Shown: positions 41,311 to 49,704 of the stretch, one piece after another | Numbering within the stretch: position 1 is the stretch's first letter | Layout: each line of letters starts with the position of its first letter | Assembly (NCBI RefSeq): GCF_025399835.1 | Contig: NZ_JAODVR010000001.1 | Span: 1,488,001-1,552,000, forward strand | Direction: 5' to 3' | Length of the DNA stretch: 64,000 nucleotides | From: Haloarchaeobius sp. HME9146 | Lineage (GTDB): Archaea > Halobacteriota > Halobacteria > Halobacteriales > Natrialbaceae | Translations under genes and position numbers: made by a program | The notes under the pieces: generated by a model | Told to the model about the DNA's origin: nothing | Database searches by the model: none | The model's input: the letters and a program-made list of their open reading frames with translations, nothing else

Positions 41311-43080
41311 ATGGGGGAAGTTGCCGACCGGTGGCACCTGCTCGTCGGGGCTGGTGTCGGCCTGTTGCCCGGGTTCGTGCTCGTCGCCGTCCTCGGCCCG
41401 CCGGGGCTGCTTGTCGGCGTGGGCTGTGGCGTGCTGTACTGCACCGGTTTCCGAACGACGACCGGGACACCGGTCGACCACGGCCTGACCGCCGCGGCGC
41501 TGTCCGTTCCGGCGTGGGCGATCGTCCAGCTGGTCGTCGGGCCGCTGGCTGCCGGTGCCCCGGTCGGGTGGACGCTCGCTGGTGTTGCGGCCGGCCTCCC
41601 GGCGCTCCCGGTGTGGATGCTCGCCGGGCTGGCGTTCGGGATTGCGGTCGTTCCGGCGAGCACACGCGTTCGGAGCGCTGTCGAAACGGGGAGCGAGGAA
41701 CCAGTGCCGGAGTCGTCGGTTGCGGCGACGCGAATCGTCGTCCTGGGCGGTGGCTTTGCAGGTCTCACCGCCGCCCGCGAACTCGAATCCCGGTTCGGGC
41801 CGGACCCGACGGTCCAGTTGACGCTCGTGAGCGAGACGAACACGACCCTGTATACGCCATTGCTGGCCGAGGTCGCGGCCGGGAGCCTCGACCCGTCACA
41901 CGTCGTCACGCCGCTCCGGACCACCCTGCGGCGGACCCGGGTCGTCCGCGGGGAAGCGACGGCGGTCGACACCGTCGCGAAGCGGGTGTTTCTCGGGTCA
42001 CCCCGGACCGATACCGAACGCGTCCCGGACCGTGGCCGGGTCGCGCCCGACGGTGGGCTGGCAGGGAACGTCGTGGCCGCCGACATCGAGGGCGACGCCA
42101 TCGACTACGACCACCTCGTCCTCGCGGTCGGGTCGGTCGCACAGACCGGGCTGGTGTCCGGCGTCGAGGAGCACGCCTTCGGGTTCAAGACGCTGGCAGA
42201 CGCGGTGGCCCTGCGGAACCACGTCATCGACTGCTTCGAGCGCGCCGACCGCGAACCGGACCCCGAGACTCAGCGCGCACTCGTCACGTTCGTCGTGGCG
42301 GGGGCCGGCTTCGCCGGGGCCGAACTCGCGGGAACCCTGAACGACTTCGTCCGCGGCATGGCAGTCTACTACCCGAACGTTCCCGCGGACGCCATCGGCG
42401 TGACGGTCGTCCACTCCCACGGACACATCCTGCCCGAGTTGCCCGCGTCACTCGGCGAGTACGCGCTGGCGACGATGCGCGAGCGCGGGGTCGACTTCCG
42501 CCTCGGCCAGCGCGTGGACGAGGTCGCTGAGGGCGTCGTCTCGCTCTCGACCGGAGACCGGATCGAGACGGAGACGGTCGTCTGGACCATCGGGGTGCGT
42601 CCGAATCCGCTCGTACAGACCCTCGGCGTCCCGTTGACCGAGGGAAAGGCGGTGCCCACGACCGCGACGTTGCAGGTGCCCGACCACGCTGACCTGTGGG
42701 CCGCGGGCGACTGCGCCGCCGTGACCGACCCCGACTCCGGGCAGCGGTATCCGGCGACAGCCCAGCACGCGGTCCGGGCCGCGAGGGCACTCGCGCGGAA
42801 CCTCCACGCGGTCGTGAGCGGCCACGAGCCGACGCCGTTCCGGTACCAGTCCCGGGGGTCCCTCTGCGTCGTCGGCCACCAGCAGGCGTGTGCGGAGCTG
42901 TGCCTTCGGGGGCGGTCACACCGGTTCGTCGGGCTGTTCGCCTGGGTCCTGTGGCGGACGGCGTACCTCGCGAAACTGCCCGACGCCGAGCGCCAGCTCC
43001 AGGTGCTCGTGAAGTGGACGACCGAACTCGTCTTCCCCCGTGACATCGCGCAGGTCGTGGCGGGGGAGGGGCGGTGCTGA
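41311..43080 (+). CDS. NDH-2-like FAD oxidoreductase with fused N-terminal membrane domain
   Basis: A 589-residue protein. Residues 1-115 form about four membrane helices; from 141 on is a type II NADH dehydrogenase-like flavoprotein with FAD loop GGGFAGLTAARELE (146-159), NAD loop VAGAGFAGAELAG (about 329-341), WTIGVRPN (about 428-435) and the FAD motif LWAAGDCAAV (about 463-472). NDH-2 enzymes pass electrons from NADH to quinone without proton pumping. The membrane domain is not standard for the family and looks related to the repeat unit of the next gene. The stop overlaps that gene's ATG by one base. Confidence 0.85.
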   Translation: MGEVADRWHLLVGAGVGLLPGFVLVAVLGPPGLLVGVGCGVLYCTGFRTTTGTPVDHGLTAAALSVPAWAIVQLVVGPLAAGAPVGWTLAGVAAGLPALPVWMLAGLAFGIAVVPASTRVRSAVETGSEEPVPESSVAATRIVVLGGGFAGLTAARELESRFGPDPTVQLTLVSETNTTLYTPLLAEVAAGSLDPSHVVTPLRTTLRRTRVVRGEATAVDTVAKRVFLGSPRTDTERVPDRGRVAPDGGLAGNVVAADIEGDAIDYDHLVLAVGSVAQTGLVSGVEEHAFGFKTLADAVALRNHVIDCFERADREPDPETQRALVTFVVAGAGFAGAELAGTLNDFVRGMAVYYPNVPADAIGVTVVHSHGHILPELPASLGEYALATMRERGVDFRLGQRVDEVAEGVVSLSTGDRIETETVVWTIGVRPNPLVQTLGVPLTEGKAVPTTATLQVPDHADLWAAGDCAAVTDPDSGQRYPATAQHAVRAARALARNLHAVVSGHEPTPFRYQSRGSLCVVGHQQACAELCLRGRSHRFVGLFAWVLWRTAYLAKLPDAERQLQVLVKWTTELVFPRDIAQVVAGEGRC

Positions 43081-44588
43081 TGGCCGCTCCCGTCCCTCGG
43101 GCAGAGGCCACCGTCCCGTCGTCGCGTCCGACGCTGGCGGTCACATCGACCGCCTTCGCCGGGAGTCTTGCCGGACTGGCTGGCGGGCTCGTCGTCGTCG
43201 CCGTGGGAGACGTCGCATCACCGCTGTGGCTCCCCACAGGCATCGCGTTCGGTGCGGGCTTCGCGCTGGCCCTGGGTGGCCGGTCGTCGAACCCCGGGCG
43301 CGGGCTGATGTGGGGACTGGCGACGGCGGTTCTCGCCTGGGTCGTGGTACTTGGGTGTCTGGCCCTCGGCGGGTCGCTCGGGGTGTTGCCGACCCTCGGT
43401 ACGGCGGGCATCCGGGACAGGCTCCCCTGGCTGGCCGGGGCCGTGCTCGGTCTCGGTGCGCCCGTCGGGCTTGCGGTGGGCGGCTGGCAGGCGCGTGCTC
43501 GTGCCGCAACCGATGGCCCAGGGCACGAGAGCGACGAGAGCGACGAGACCGCCGAACCGCGTATCGACAGGAACAGGGCACTCCTCGTCGGCGGCGTCGC
43601 CGGAATCGCCGGCGGGTGGGCGTTCAGCGTCTGGATGGTGCAGGTCGGGATGCTCCCGCTCGTCGCGTCGCTGGTCGGTCGCACCGGGGCAGGGACCGGC
43701 CTGCTGGTCCACTTCACCGTCGCGGCGACCATCGGGGCGACCTTCGGGTTCCTCTTCCAGCGCGACACCCGCGGGACCGGGTCCGCACTCGGCTGGGGAA
43801 TGGCCTACGGGCTGTTCTGGTGGCTGCTCGGCGCGCTCACGCTCATGCCCCTGCTTCGGGGCTTCCCCGTCGACTGGTCCGCGACCGCGATGCAGGCCGG
43901 TGGTGGCACGCTCGTTGGCCACGTCGTGTACGGGCTCGTCGTCGGCGCGAGCTACGCGTTCGTCGACCGCGTCTGGGTCGTGCTGTTCTACGCTTCGGAC
44001 CCGCTGAACCGGGCGGTCGAGGGGCCAGGTATCAAGGTCTTGCAGGCGACCGTCTGGGGGACACTCGGGAGCGTCACCGGCGGCCTCCTGTTCGGGATGG
44101 TGATGGTCGCCACCGGGGACATCGTGCTCGTCGCGTCGCTCGTCGGGTCGGACTCGCCCGTCGTCGGGTTCCTCGTGCACATGGGTATCAGTGCCTTCGT
44201 CGGGGCGACGTACGTCCAGCTGTTCCGGTACGAGTCACCGGACCTCGGGTCGGGTGCAGCCTGGGGACTCTCCTACGGGCTCGTCTGGTGGTTCATCGGG
44301 CCGCTGACGCTCATGCCGACGCTGCTCGGCCAGCCTCTCGCCTGGCATCCGGCCGGCATCGCCGCGGCGATTCCGTCGCTGGTCGGGCACCTGGTATACG
44401 GGGCAGCAACCGGGGTGAGTTTCTCCCTGCTGGAGCGTCGCCAGCGCGCCTGGGGCCGACTGGACCCGCGAATCGCGGCGCGACTGGCGAAGCGGACCCG
44501 GCCGGTCGGCACGCCTGCACCGGCGGTCTGGGCGTTCGTGCTGGCGATCGTCGCGTTCGCACTGCTGGGTGTGCTCGGGCTGGGATAG
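43080..44588 (+). CDS. membrane protein with internal repeats, partner of the NDH-2-like protein
   Basis: A 502-residue, very hydrophobic protein. Two units are clearly repeated: GLLVHFTVAATIGATFGFLF... W(W)LLGALTLMPLL... GGGTLVGHVVYGLVVG, and GFLVHMGISAFVGATYVQLF... WWFIGPLTLMPTL... IPSLVGHLVYGAATG (each about 95 residues, near 215-310 and 360-455). A degenerate first copy is likely at 35-140. Each unit has a conserved His in LVH and in VGH, possible metal or heme ligands. ATG 43080 is coupled to the NDH-2-like gene (TGATG); a GTG two codons earlier is possible. Confidence 0.75.
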   Translation: MAAPVPRAEATVPSSRPTLAVTSTAFAGSLAGLAGGLVVVAVGDVASPLWLPTGIAFGAGFALALGGRSSNPGRGLMWGLATAVLAWVVVLGCLALGGSLGVLPTLGTAGIRDRLPWLAGAVLGLGAPVGLAVGGWQARARAATDGPGHESDESDETAEPRIDRNRALLVGGVAGIAGGWAFSVWMVQVGMLPLVASLVGRTGAGTGLLVHFTVAATIGATFGFLFQRDTRGTGSALGWGMAYGLFWWLLGALTLMPLLRGFPVDWSATAMQAGGGTLVGHVVYGLVVGASYAFVDRVWVVLFYASDPLNRAVEGPGIKVLQATVWGTLGSVTGGLLFGMVMVATGDIVLVASLVGSDSPVVGFLVHMGISAFVGATYVQLFRYESPDLGSGAAWGLSYGLVWWFIGPLTLMPTLLGQPLAWHPAGIAAAIPSLVGHLVYGAATGVSFSLLERRQRAWGRLDPRIAARLAKRTRPVGTPAPAVWAFVLAIVAFALLGVLGLG

Positions 44589-44592
44589 GCGC

Positions 44593-45972
44593 TCAGTCGA
44601 GTTCGTCCACGAGGTCCGAGCCGACGCCGACGTAGCCCTCCGGGGTCAGCGCCTTCAGCTCCTCGCGCACGTCCTCGCTGACGTCGAGGTCGTCGAACAG
44701 GTCGTAGAAGTCCTCGATGGTGACGCGCTTGCCGCGGGTGAGTTCCTTGACGCGCTCGTAGGCCGCGGTGTCGCCCTCGCGCCGGAGGATGGTCTGGACG
44801 GCCTCGCCGATGATTTCCGGTGTTTCCTGCAGGTCCTCGCGCATGACGTGCTCGTTCGGGACGACCTTCGCGAGTCCGTTCTGGGCCTTGGTGTAGCCGA
44901 TGAGACAGTGGGCGAAGGCGGCGCCGATGTTCCGTTTCACTGTGGAATCGGAGAGGTCACGCTGGAGTCGCGAGGTCGTCACGTAGTCCGCGAGGAAGGT
45001 GAGGTCGGAGTTCGCCTTCGAGAGGTTTCCTTCGCTGTTCTCGAAGTCGATGGGGTTGACCTTGTGCGGCATCGTCGAGGAGCCGGTCTCGCCCTCGACG
45101 GCTTCCTGCCCGAGGTAGCGCTTCGAGACGTAGAGCCAGAAGTCGCGGTCCATGTCGAGCAGGACGTTGTTGACGCCGCGGGCCGCGTCGAAGACTTCGG
45201 CAAGGTCGTCGCAGGGGTTGACCTGCGTGGTGACCGGCGCGAAGTCGAGGCCGAGGTCGGTGACGAACTCCTGGGCGAAGGACCGCCAGTCCACGTCGGG
45301 GTAGGCGGCGACGTGGGCCGCGTAGGTGCCGGAGGCGCCGCCGAGCTTGCCTGCCAGCGACTCGACCGCGCCCTGGAGCCGGGCGCGCGTTCTGCCCAGT
45401 CGGGCCGCGTACACCGCGGCCTCTTTTCCCCAGGTCGTCGGCGTGGCGGGCTGGCCGTGGGTGTGTGCGAGCATCGGCAGGTCGCGGTGTTCCTGGGCCA
45501 TCTCGGTGAGCTGGTCGACCAGGGAATCGAGTTCGGGGAACAGGACCTCCTCGACCGCTCCCGAGACGAGCAGGCGGTGTGCGAGGTTGTTCACGTCCTC
45601 GCTGGTGAGCCCGAAGTGGATCCACTGGGCGGCGTCGAGGTCCTCGGGCAGGTTCACCCGAACGAAGTACTCGACCGCCTTCACGTCGTGGTTCGTGGCG
45701 GTGAACTCGCCGTAGCCGTCGGTTTCGATGGTCTTGACGAGGTCGGCGTCCGCCTCGTCCCATTCCTCGTACAGCGAGCGCAGGTGGGCGCGCTGTGCCT
45801 CGTCGATTTCGAGCGGTGTCGCGTCGAGGTCGGCGAGCGCGACGAGGTACTCGACTTCGACCTGCACGCGAGCGCGCATGAGCGCGGACTCGCTGGCGTA
45901 CGGCGCGAGCGGTCGGGTGCGACCGGCGTAACGGCCGTCGAGGGGCGAGACGGCGAAGAGCGGATTCGGCAT
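44593..45972 (-). CDS. purB: adenylosuccinate lyase
   Basis: Releases fumarate from adenylosuccinate and from SAICAR, two steps of purine synthesis. 459 residues of the fumarase/aspartase superfamily. Signature GSSTMPHKVNPIDFENSEGN (about 296-315) holds the catalytic Ser loop; AHTHGQPATPTTWGKE (about 170-185) and FGLTSEDVNN (about 119-128) carry the active-site His residues. The start at 45972 gives MPNPLFAVSPLDGRY, the family N-terminus. Divergent from purNH with 164 bases between starts that hold a strong palindrome. Confidence 0.95.
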   Translation of the reverse strand: MPNPLFAVSPLDGRYAGRTRPLAPYASESALMRARVQVEVEYLVALADLDATPLEIDEAQRAHLRSLYEEWDEADADLVKTIETDGYGEFTATNHDVKAVEYFVRVNLPEDLDAAQWIHFGLTSEDVNNLAHRLLVSGAVEEVLFPELDSLVDQLTEMAQEHRDLPMLAHTHGQPATPTTWGKEAAVYAARLGRTRARLQGAVESLAGKLGGASGTYAAHVAAYPDVDWRSFAQEFVTDLGLDFAPVTTQVNPCDDLAEVFDAARGVNNVLLDMDRDFWLYVSKRYLGQEAVEGETGSSTMPHKVNPIDFENSEGNLSKANSDLTFLADYVTTSRLQRDLSDSTVKRNIGAAFAHCLIGYTKAQNGLAKVVPNEHVMREDLQETPEIIGEAVQTILRREGDTAAYERVKELTRGKRVTIEDFYDLFDDLDVSEDVREELKALTPEGYVGVGSDLVDELD

Positions 45973-46061
45973 GGACGACACTGCCCGGGCGGGTCGCAAA
46001 AGCCTGTCGGAACCATCCGCGTTCGTGCACAGGAAACTCGTTTCTTGGCGCTCGAATCGGG

Positions 46062-46087
46062 AAAGTATGCAGACTCGTGCATACTTT
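46062..46087. promoter_or_regulatory. perfect inverted repeat between purB and purNH
   Basis: Arms aaagtatgca (46062-46071) and tgcatacttt (46078-46087), 10 of 10 pairs, spacer gactcg. It is about 50 bases from the purNH ATG and 90 from the purB ATG, in the only non-coding DNA between two purine genes that probably need joint control. A purine-responsive operator is the simplest reading (inference). Confidence 0.55.
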
Positions 46088-46136
46088 TGCGCTCGCAACC
46101 GCAACTACTTTCCTGCCCGCACCACGCCACACAGGT

Positions 46137-47753
46137 ATGACACGCATCGCCGGTCTCGCCGGGAACCGTGGTCGCAATCTCCTGCACATCGACGACCTCA
46201 CACCGGGCGGCGCGGAGCTCGCCGTCGTCCTGACGAACGACGAGGACGCGCCCGTCCTCGCCGACGCCGAGGAGCGCGGCATCGCCACCGAGGCGGTCCC
46301 CATGGAAGACGGGGAGAGCCGACGCGAGCACGAGCAGCGCGTGGTCGAGGCGCTTTCGAACTACGACTTCGACCTCGTCTGTCTGGACGGCTACATGCGC
46401 GTGCTCTCGGAGACCTTCCTCGACGAGATGCCGCTGACGCTGAACGTCCACCCGAGCCTGCTCCCGTCGTTCCCCGGCATGGACGCCTGGGGCGACGCGC
46501 TCGACGCGGGCGTGAAGACCGTCGGCTGCACGGTCCACGCCGTCACGAACGCGGTCGACGAGGACGGCAACGTGGTCGACACCGACGTCGACGCCGGCCC
46601 CATCGTCACGCAGGAACCCGTCCCCGTCTACGAGGGTGACGACACGGACTCGCTGAAAGAGCGCGTCCTCTACGAGGGCGAGTTCAAGGCGTACCCGCGC
46701 GCCGTCAAGTGGTTCGCACAGGACCGCCTCAGCGTCGACTTCGAGTCCAATTCGGTTTCGGTCGAGGGCGACGAGGCCGCCGACCTGCCCCAGCGCCGGG
46801 TCGTCACCGAGGACCGCCACGCCGACCTCCGCTACGGCGAGAACCCGCACCAGGACGCCGCCCTCTACGCCGACAACACCTGCGAGGAGGCCAGCGTCGT
46901 CCACGCCGAGCAGCTCAACGAGGGCGCGAAGGCACTCAGCTACAACAACTACAACGACGCCGACGGCGCGCTGAACCTCATCAAGGAGTTCGACGAGCCC
47001 GCCGCCGCGGTCATCAAGCACACCAACCCGGCCGGCTGTGCCGTCGCCGACACCCTGAGCGAGGCGTACGCCGACGCCCTCGCGACGGACGCAAAGTCCG
47101 CCTTCGGCGGCATCGTCGCGCTCAACCGCGAATGCGACGCCGAGACGGCCGAACTCATCACCGACTCGTTCAAGGAGGTCGTCGTCGCCCCCGGCTACAC
47201 CGACGACGCGCTCGACGTCCTCACCGAGAAGAAGAACCTCCGCGTGCTCGACGTGGGCGAACTCGGCGAGGTCACGGAGACGTTCACCAGCAAGGAACTC
47301 GTCGGTGGCCGCCTCGTGCAGGAGCGCGACCTCGACGAGGTCACCCGAGAGGACCTCGAAGTCGTCACCGAGCGCGAGCCGACCGAGGAGGAACTCGAGA
47401 CGATGCTGTTCGCGTGGAAGGTCCAGAAGCACGTGAAGTCCAACGGTATCGTCTTCGCGAAGGGGACCGAGACCGTGGGCCTCGGCGTGGGTCAGGTCTC
47501 CCGCGTGGACGCGGTCGAGATCGCGGCGATGAAGGCTGAGCGTGACGCCGAGGGCAAGTCCGCCGACGGGGCCGTGATGGGCAGCGACGCGTTCTTCCCG
47601 TTCCCGGACGCCGTCGAGGAAGCCGCGGAAGCCGGCGTGGAAGCGGTCATCCAGCCCGGCGGGTCGAAGAACGACGACAAGGTCATCGAGGCCGCCGACG
47701 AACTCGGCATGACGATGGTCATGACCGGGACTCGGTGCTTCCGTCACGACTGA
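46137..47753 (+). CDS. purNH: PurN-PurH fusion: GAR and AICAR formyltransferase
   Basis: A 538-residue fusion. Residues about 1-200 are a phosphoribosylglycinamide formyltransferase (PurN): LAGNRGRNL start, LDGYMRVLS (about 84-92), [20 protein letters not shown] (102-121) with the catalytic Asn/His, and [13 protein letters not shown]. Residues about 215-538 are the AICAR transformylase part of Pur[16 protein letters not shown] (about 230-244), [10 protein letters not shown] (about 298-307), [10 protein letters not shown] and [12 protein letters not shown]. The IMP cyclohydrolase half of bacterial PurH is absent, as in other haloarchaea, which use PurO. Both active sites look intact, giving two formyl transfers in one chain. 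Confidence 0.92.
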   Translation: MTRIAGLAGNRGRNLLHIDDLTPGGAELAVVLTNDEDAPVLADAEERGIATEAVPMEDGESRREHEQRVVEALSNYDFDLVCLDGYMRVLSETFLDEMPLTLNVHPSLLPSFPGMDAWGDALDAGVKTVGCTVHAVTNAVDEDGNVVDTDVDAGPIVTQEPVPVYEGDDTDSLKERVLYEGEFKAYPRAVKWFAQDRLSVDFESNSVSVEGDEAADLPQRRVVTEDRHADLRYGENPHQDAALYADNTCEEASVVHAEQLNEGAKALSYNNYNDADGALNLIKEFDEPAAAVIKHTNPAGCAVADTLSEAYADALATDAKSAFGGIVALNRECDAETAELITDSFKEVVVAPGYTDDALDVLTEKKNLRVLDVGELGEVTETFTSKELVGGRLVQERDLDEVTREDLEVVTEREPTEEELETMLFAWKVQKHVKSNGIVFAKGTETVGLGVGQVSRVDAVEIAAMKAERDAEGKSADGAVMGSDAFFPFPDAVEEAAEAGVEAVIQPGGSKNDDKVIEAADELGMTMVMTGTRCFRHD

Positions 47754-47769
47754 GCGACGGAGAGTCGAC

Positions 47770-47774
47770 TTTTT
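47770..47774 (+). terminator. oligo-T terminator after purNH
   Basis: A ttttt run 17 bases after the stop codon and 11 bases before the second copy of the intergenic repeat; placement fits an archaeal U-tract terminator. Confidence 0.4.
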
Positions 47775-47784
47775 GACGGCGGTT

Positions 47785-47992
47785 GGCGCGCGCTGACGAG
47801 TGTGCCGTGCGAGGCGACGCAGTCGCCTCGACAGCGAACGGGGAGGAACGACCCGTGAGCGAGGCCACGAGTCAGTGCCGTGCGAGGGACGACCGGAGTG
47901 CAACGGAGGGAGTCGGCTGGGGAGGGTGTGGGTGCGGTGCTGTGCGGTGGCGGTCATAGCCACCAGCGCGAGTCGTCTGCTTCTCGCCACCG
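47785..47992 (+). repeat. dispersed non-coding repeat, copy 2
   Basis: This occupies most of the 363-base gene-free gap 47754-48116. It matches copy 1 (8619-8835) block by block: gcgcgctgacgagtgtgcc, hairpin cgaggcgac (47810-47818) / gtcgcctcg (47822-47830) with loop gca, gcgaggcc-cgag-cagtg, tcggctggggagggtgtg, gccaccagcgcgagtc, gccaccg. Between hairpin and second block the copies differ in length and sequence. Same orientation, and it ends 124 bases before the next ATG (copy 1: 122). Nothing else was seen in the gap. Confidence 0.75.
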
Positions 47993-48116
47993 AGCACACT
48001 CGTACTGCCAGCCACACCCATCGTCGTTCCCACTCGAACCGCCCGACGAACCCACGACCACCCCCCAGACAGGAACCTTCTCGTTTGAAGTACGCCGCCG
48101 CCCTACAGGATACCAC

Positions 48117-48671
48117 ATGGGTCTGCTCTCCAGTCGGAAGGTCAAGGCGCTCGTGGCCATGCTCGTCCTGACCCTGTTCACCCTCGTCGGCGTCTCGGCG
48201 TGGGGGCTCCTCCAGGCGGTCGCGGCGCTCGGGACCGCCGGGAGCCTGTTCACCTTCGTCGGAGCCATCGCCCCCTGGGTCGTCGCAGCTCTCCTGCTGA
48301 CGCTCCTCTCGGGGGTCTGGGTGCTCTGGCTGGTGGTGGCCATCGTCAGCCAGGTGTCGATGCCGAGCCTGAACAGCCAGCGCATCTCCAACGCCGCGGC
48401 ACTGGTCGAGTTCGCGGTCCCGCAGGCGCGCCAGTACGGGGTCTCGGAGTGGTTCGCGCCGCCGGAGCCGACCCTCGAAGAGAAGCGCGAGGAACTGACG
48501 GAGCGGTACGTCGACGGCGACCTCTCCGATTCGGAGTTCGAGCGCGAACTCCAGCGGCTGTACGAGGACGAGGAGGGGTTCGAGAACAGGGAGTTCCGTG
48601 ACGACCTCGACGCGCTGCTGGACGACACGGAGCGGGACCGGCGACGAGAGGTCGACCGCGAGACGACGTAG
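48117..48671 (+). CDS. membrane protein with C-terminal SHOCT-like motif
   Basis: A 184-residue protein. Two long hydrophobic segments (about 11-40 and 48-78) are followed by a cytoplasmic region ending in a charged helix pair LEEKREELTERYVDGDLSDSEFERELQRLY (trimmed, about 121-150), which is the short C-terminal (SHOCT) pattern with the conserved 'G-x-(I/L)-(T/S)-x-x-E(F/Y)' turn. SHOCT tails mediate oligomerisation. Function unknown. Preceded by copy 2 of the repeat; the next gene is 60 bases downstream. Confidence 0.75.
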   Translation: MGLLSSRKVKALVAMLVLTLFTLVGVSAWGLLQAVAALGTAGSLFTFVGAIAPWVVAALLLTLLSGVWVLWLVVAIVSQVSMPSLNSQRISNAAALVEFAVPQARQYGVSEWFAPPEPTLEEKREELTERYVDGDLSDSEFERELQRLYEDEEGFENREFRDDLDALLDDTERDRRREVDRETT

Positions 48672-48733
48672 GTCTCTCCTCCCGCCTCCGGCCGAGGGCA
48701 AGACATTCCACGGTCGGCCGATTCTGTTCTCAC

Positions 48734-49624
48734 ATGGGACTGTTCGACCGGTTGCGAGGTCTGTTCGGTGGGAGCGACGAGACTGCATCGACGGGGGACG
48801 AATCCGTCGGGCCAGCGGCGGGGTACGACGACGCGGACGTGACACCCGGGGAGATGTCGGACCCCGAGGGGCGGGGGCGTTCCGGGGTGAACGTGGCCCG
48901 CGAGGGGGCCAAGAGTGGGAGCCACGGGAGCCACTGGGACACAGTCGTCGAAGGCGACGACGCCGTCATGCAGGCGATCATGGGCGCGGTCGAGTCGGGG
49001 ACCGCGACCGAGGGCAGGCAGGTCGACGACGAGATCGTCGTCGGGTACCGGGGCGGCACCGGTGCGCTCTCGACCATGGCCATCGCCAGCGAGGCCGGTG
49101 AGATTTGGTCCGGCTACCCGACCGCGGAGGGAATCACCCACGAGGTGACCGTCTCCGAACTCATCCCGTGGGCGAACGGGGCCGAAGCACAGCTCTCGGG
49201 CACGCTCGGCGACGCGACGGTCTCGTTCTTCACGACGAACTTCTGGGAGCACGAGGACGACTACTTCGGCGGGGACTGCGAGGTCGAACTCGCGGCGCTG
49301 GCGTACGACCTGAACCCGGCCGAGACGGAGACCCTCACCGACGACGAGGGCAACGAGTTCTCGACCGAGGGAATGGCCGGGTTCGTCCCGTTCGAGGGTG
49401 GTGACGTGGACGACTACATCTTCCAGACGACGGTCGAGACCGTCACCGAGGTCGACTTCGGCGGCCAGCCGCTCTACCGGATGCGCGTTCCCCTGTTCCG
49501 CGGCGACGACGGGACCGAGTACCAGGTGATGCTGTATGCCGCGGAGCGACTCTGTGGCGACTTCGAGCCCGAGAAAGGCGACGACGTGGAGGGCGTGTTC
49601 TGGTTGCAGGGTCGGGTACACTGA
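48734..49624 (+). CDS. conserved hypothetical soluble protein
   Basis: A 296-residue acidic protein with no signal or TM helix. Amphipathic N-terminus MGLFDRLRGLFGG (possible membrane or partner contact), a Gly/Asp-rich disordered segment (15-70), then a beta-rich domain with many aromatic residues: ATVSFFTTNFWEHEDDYFGG (about 172-191) and QPLYRMRVPLFRGDDGTEYQVML (trimmed, about 247-270). No catalytic motif was recognised. It may be cotranscribed with the SHOCT-like membrane protein. Confidence 0.65.
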   Translation: MGLFDRLRGLFGGSDETASTGDESVGPAAGYDDADVTPGEMSDPEGRGRSGVNVAREGAKSGSHGSHWDTVVEGDDAVMQAIMGAVESGTATEGRQVDDEIVVGYRGGTGALSTMAIASEAGEIWSGYPTAEGITHEVTVSELIPWANGAEAQLSGTLGDATVSFFTTNFWEHEDDYFGGDCEVELAALAYDLNPAETETLTDDEGNEFSTEGMAGFVPFEGGDVDDYIFQTTVETVTEVDFGGQPLYRMRVPLFRGDDGTEYQVMLYAAERLCGDFEPEKGDDVEGVFWLQGRVH

Positions 49625-49651
49625 CGGCGTGCTGGATGGCACCCCGCCGGC

Positions 49652-49704
49652 AGCGTCACAGCGTGACCGTCCGCCGGGAGCGTCACAGTGTGACCGTCCG
49701 GCGG
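49652..49704. repeat. 27-base tandem duplication at the 3' end of a lipoprotein gene
   Basis: agcgtcacagcgtgaccgtc... (49652-49677) is repeated at 49679-49704 with two changes, period 27. The second unit contains the last codons and stop of the lipoprotein gene 49683-50519; the first lies just outside. It looks like a local slippage duplication of the gene end. Confidence 0.55.

Noticed and set aside
45681-48845. A 1054-residue open frame on the minus strand
   Set aside because: It runs antisense through purB, purNH and the repeat region; it is a product of high GC content (rare stops), with Arg/Val/Asp composition unlike a folded protein.
49652-49704. The 27-base duplication as the start of a CRISPR-like array
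   Set aside because: Only two adjacent units with no spacer between them; it is a simple tandem duplication.
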